NCBI GenBank assembly: GCA_964409635.1
Contig: CAYPEL010000126.1
Coordinates: 1 to 8,354, forward strand
DNA: 8,354 nucleotides
DNA from: CAYPEL01 sp964409635
Lineage (GTDB): Bacteria > Pseudomonadota > Gammaproteobacteria > DSM-19610
Direction: 5' to 3'
The notes below the pieces were generated by a model. The model was not told where the DNA came from, made no database searches, and worked only from the letters and a program-made list of their open reading frames with translations. Below are positions 7,190 through 8,354 of the stretch, piece by piece; within the stretch, counting starts at the first letter, position 1; each line of letters begins with the position of its first letter. Both the position numbers and the translations under genes were made by a program.

Positions 7190-7228
7190 GAGATAGCTTG
7201 TAAAGCACCTATTGCTGATGCTGGCATT

Positions 7229-7257
7229 ACTTTACGCTCGCAGGATTCTGTAAGAAA
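7229..7257 (-). promoter_or_regulatory. Probable activator-dependent promoter of the cytochrome gene
   Basis: TAAAGT (7234-7229) is a four-of-six -10. Seventeen bases upstream the -35 position reads TTTCTT (7257-7252), a poor match, as expected for an activator-dependent promoter. Transcription would begin near 7222, giving a leader of about 50 nt. The palindrome centred at 7264 would then lie at about -42 and overlap the edge of the -35, which is the class II activator arrangement for Crp/Fnr proteins. The hexamers are weak evidence on their own. Confidence 0.4.
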
Positions 7258-7272
7258 GTGACATAGTCACTT
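7256..7272. promoter_or_regulatory. Candidate Crp/Fnr-family operator, site 1
   Basis: AAGTGACATAGTCACTT is a perfect palindrome with 7-bp arms and a 3-base centre. Its core GTGACATAGTCAC (7258-7270) shares GTGA-N5-TCAC architecture, and the same fifth base C, with site 2 at 7430-7442. The GTGA half-site is what the R-E-x-x-x-R recognition helix of the adjacent regulator predicts. The half-site spacing of 5 is one less than the classical CRP/FNR spacing of 6, which is a caution. Confidence 0.55.
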
Positions 7273-7281
7273 AAGGTACCG

Positions 7282-7359
7282 CTGATTAATTCGTGTAATT
7301 TTTCATTGTGAATAGTATATATATGGAGATACCATCTACATGTGCGTACTATTAATCAG
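7282..7359. repeat. 9-bp inverted repeat with 60-base interior
   Basis: CTGATTAAT at 7282-7290 is the exact reverse complement of ATTAATCAG at 7351-7359. A second, overlapping pair, AATAGTA at 7311-7317 and TACTATT at 7347-7353, shares three bases with the right arm, so the two pairings would be mutually exclusive. The interior is AT-rich with a TATATATA run. Function is unknown; a pair of half-sites for a looping regulator or chance in AT-rich DNA are both possible. Confidence 0.4.
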
Positions 7360-7428
7360 GGATTCCTTAACAGCTTAGGTTTAGTACTCTCAGTGAAACT
7401 AACCCAATCCATCCCATAGTCCGAGTAA

Positions 7429-7443
7429 TGTGACTCAATCACA
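7429..7443. promoter_or_regulatory. Candidate Crp/Fnr-family operator, site 2
   Basis: TGTGACTCAATCACA has 5-bp inverted arms, TGTGA and TCACA, separated by 5 bases. Its core GTGACTCAATCAC (7430-7442) matches site 1 at nine of thirteen positions, including both complete half-sites. It is centred 89 bases upstream of the regulator's start codon, compatible with autoregulation. Confidence 0.5.
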
Positions 7444-7524
7444 GAACTTCAAGCAGAGTGGTCTGTCCAACCCGGGCACGTAATAAAGTCAAATCTTATC
7501 AATAGTGGTAGTGAGATTATCCTC

Positions 7525-8208
7525 ATGAATAAAGCGAGTTCAGTGAACACCACGTTGTGGAAGAACTGCTTTCCCCAGCTTGCCCATACAGAAGAGCCCG
7601 CAGTCCAGCGGATTATTAATAAATCCAAATACCTCGAATTTCCGGCAAAGGCCCAGTTAAGCAGATCAGGTGCTATTTGCAGCGATTATGTGTTGGTCGT
7701 GAGTGGCAGTATCCGTGTCCAGGTGGTGACAGAAAAAGGTCGGGAGATTATTTTATACCATGTGCGTTCTGGAGAAGGCTGTGTGCTGACAACGTCCTGT
7801 CTGTTAGGCAGTACAACTTTTCCTGCAGAAAGTTACACCGATACCAAAACAGAAATCCTTGCGCTACCAGCAGAAGACTTTGAGTTGGCACTTGGCGCCT
7901 CATCGCACTTCAGGCATTTTGTGTTTAACAACTTTGCCCAGCGTCTAGCGAGCGTCATCGCCCGTATCGAGCAGCTTTGCTCACCGGCTATAGACCGGAA
8001 TCTTGCCAAAGCTTTACTCACCCTATCAAAAGAAAACTCCCTGCCAGTTACCGCAACCCACCAGGAACTCGCGTCTGAGTTAGGTACTGCTCGTGAAGTT
8101 GTGTCCAGGCATTTAAAACGATTTGAGTTACAGGGCTGGGTGAGTCTTGGGCGGGGGACAATACAAGTGATTGCGCCTGAAATGCTATCCCGGATATCGG
8201 ATCGATAA
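7525..8208 (+). CDS. Crp/Fnr-family transcriptional regulator
   Basis: A 227-residue cytoplasmic DNA-binding regulator with an N-terminal cyclic-nucleotide-type beta-roll sensor (about 15-125), a dimerisation helix (about 128-152) and a C-terminal winged helix (about 158-218). The HTH is THQELASELGTAREVVSRHL, about 178-197. R190, E191 and R195 align with CRP R180, E181 and R185, which contact GTGA. The sensor lacks the CRP phosphate-binding R-S pair; its equivalent segment is GEGCVLTTSCLLG with C86 and C92. It also lacks the N-terminal cysteine cluster of FNR, so neither cAMP nor an FNR-type Fe-S cluster is expected. C15, C52 and C152 are further cysteines. A thiol- or sulfur-responsive mechanism is possible but only inferred. 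The ribosome-binding site before ATG is weak (a GTGAG about 10 nt upstream). It is divergent from the cytochrome gene, its likely target. Confidence 0.88.
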   Translation: MNKASSVNTTLWKNCFPQLAHTEEPAVQRIINKSKYLEFPAKAQLSRSGAICSDYVLVVSGSIRVQVVTEKGREIILYHVRSGEGCVLTTSCLLGSTTFPAESYTDTKTEILALPAEDFELALGASSHFRHFVFNNFAQRLASVIARIEQLCSPAIDRNLAKALLTLSKENSLPVTATHQELASELGTAREVVSRHLKRFELQGWVSLGRGTIQVIAPEMLSRISDR

Positions 8209-8354
8209 CAGAGTTGTTAAGTACCTTAGCGGGCCTTCTCCATTGTGCTCCTTGATAAAGATCAGCTCCACTGGCCTCAGTTTGCGTGCATGGGTGGAGT
8301 GGTCATCTTCAAGTAAACGCGCCGACTCCAGCAAGTAATCCCAATCAACCGACT
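8185..8354 (-). CDS. Possible 3' end of a hypothetical protein (partial at right edge)
   Basis: A minus-strand frame enters from the right edge and runs 55 codons to TAG at 8187-8185. It starts SVDWDYLLESARLLEDD and continues through RPVELIFIKEHNGEGPLRYL. The first part is protein-like, with a charged amphipathic helix. The frame overlaps the last 24 bases of the Crp/Fnr gene in a convergent arrangement, and no terminator separates them. I do not recognise a family. The true gene could end elsewhere if a frame change lies in this stretch. The plus-strand frames here are less protein-like. Confidence 0.35.
   Translation of the reverse strand, partial: SVDWDYLLESARLLEDDHSTHARKLRPVELIFIKEHNGEGPLRYLTTLLSIRYPG

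Larger units (their letters stand above)
7173..7524. other. Regulatory intergenic region between cytochrome and Crp/Fnr genes
   Basis: This 352-base divergent interval has no supported gene. From left to right it contains the cytochrome ribosome-binding site, a probable cytochrome promoter and a GTGAC-N4-TCAC palindrome centred at 7264. Next come an inverted repeat CTGATTAAT/ATTAATCAG (7282-7290 and 7351-7359) flanking an AT-rich stretch, and a second GTGAC-N4-TCAC palindrome centred at 7436. The middle (7290-7360) is noticeably AT-rich. No good sigma-70 promoter for the plus-strand regulator could be fixed; TAATAA at 7481-7486 is a weak -10 candidate. Confidence 0.7.

Noticed and set aside
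7173..7208. Twelve-codon N-terminal extension of the cytochrome from the ATG at 7208
   Set aside because: It would translate through a near-perfect Shine-Dalgarno and put a non-signal segment ahead of a normal signal peptide.
7512..7525. TGAG-N6-CTCA palindrome overlapping the regulator's start codon
   Set aside because: The 4-bp arms do not match the two GTGAC-type sites, and the region also serves as the ribosome-binding site, so it is likely coincidental.
7525..8208. Regulator as an orthologue of FNR or CRP
   Set aside because: The FNR N-terminal cysteine cluster and the CRP cAMP-binding Arg-Ser pair are both missing, so only the superfamily assignment is supported.

Overview
The window reads as chromosomal DNA of a gammaproteobacterium. 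The main evidence is an rnr-rlmB gene order (RNase R followed by the 23S rRNA Gm2251 methyltransferase) as in E. coli, a YiaD-like OmpA lipoprotein, and protein sequences closest in my memory to gammaproteobacterial versions. GC content is moderate. No phage, transposase, CRISPR or toxin-antitoxin genes are visible, and the species cannot be named from this window.

Left part (1-488): about 200 bases with no supported gene, then a tRNA-Leu(CAG) on the minus strand with a sigma-70 promoter and an intrinsic terminator. The tRNA is divergent from the next block. Centre-left (489-5150), all plus strand: rnr, an OmpA/glycine-zipper lipoprotein overlapping rnr by 4 nt, a 98-bp structured inverted-repeat element, rlmB, and a glutathione-S-transferase-like gene. 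This looks like one transcription unit for RNA processing and modification, into which an envelope lipoprotein gene and a palindromic repeat have been inserted. RNase R degrades structured RNA, and RlmB methylates G2251 of 23S rRNA. The lipoprotein probably anchors to peptidoglycan, and the GST-like protein has no specific role I can assign.

Right part (5151-8354): a minus-strand gene for an exported di-haem c-type cytochrome, with its own terminator and a very strong Shine-Dalgarno sequence. It carries a beta-sandwich-like N-terminal domain. A 352-base regulatory interval separates it from a divergently transcribed Crp/Fnr-family regulator. That interval holds two near-identical 13-bp inverted repeats of the form GTGAC-N4-TCAC. 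One lies about 42 bp upstream of the probable cytochrome transcription start, the class II activator position, and the other lies upstream of the regulator gene. The regulator's recognition helix keeps the R-E-x-x-x-R residues that let CRP read GTGA half-sites. The cytochrome and the regulator therefore look like a regulator-target pair, with autoregulation possible. A minus-strand reading frame, possibly the 3' end of another gene, enters from the right edge.

The features most worth a second look are the cytochrome/regulator module with its paired operators and the three-way-junction repeat inside the rnr-rlmB operon.
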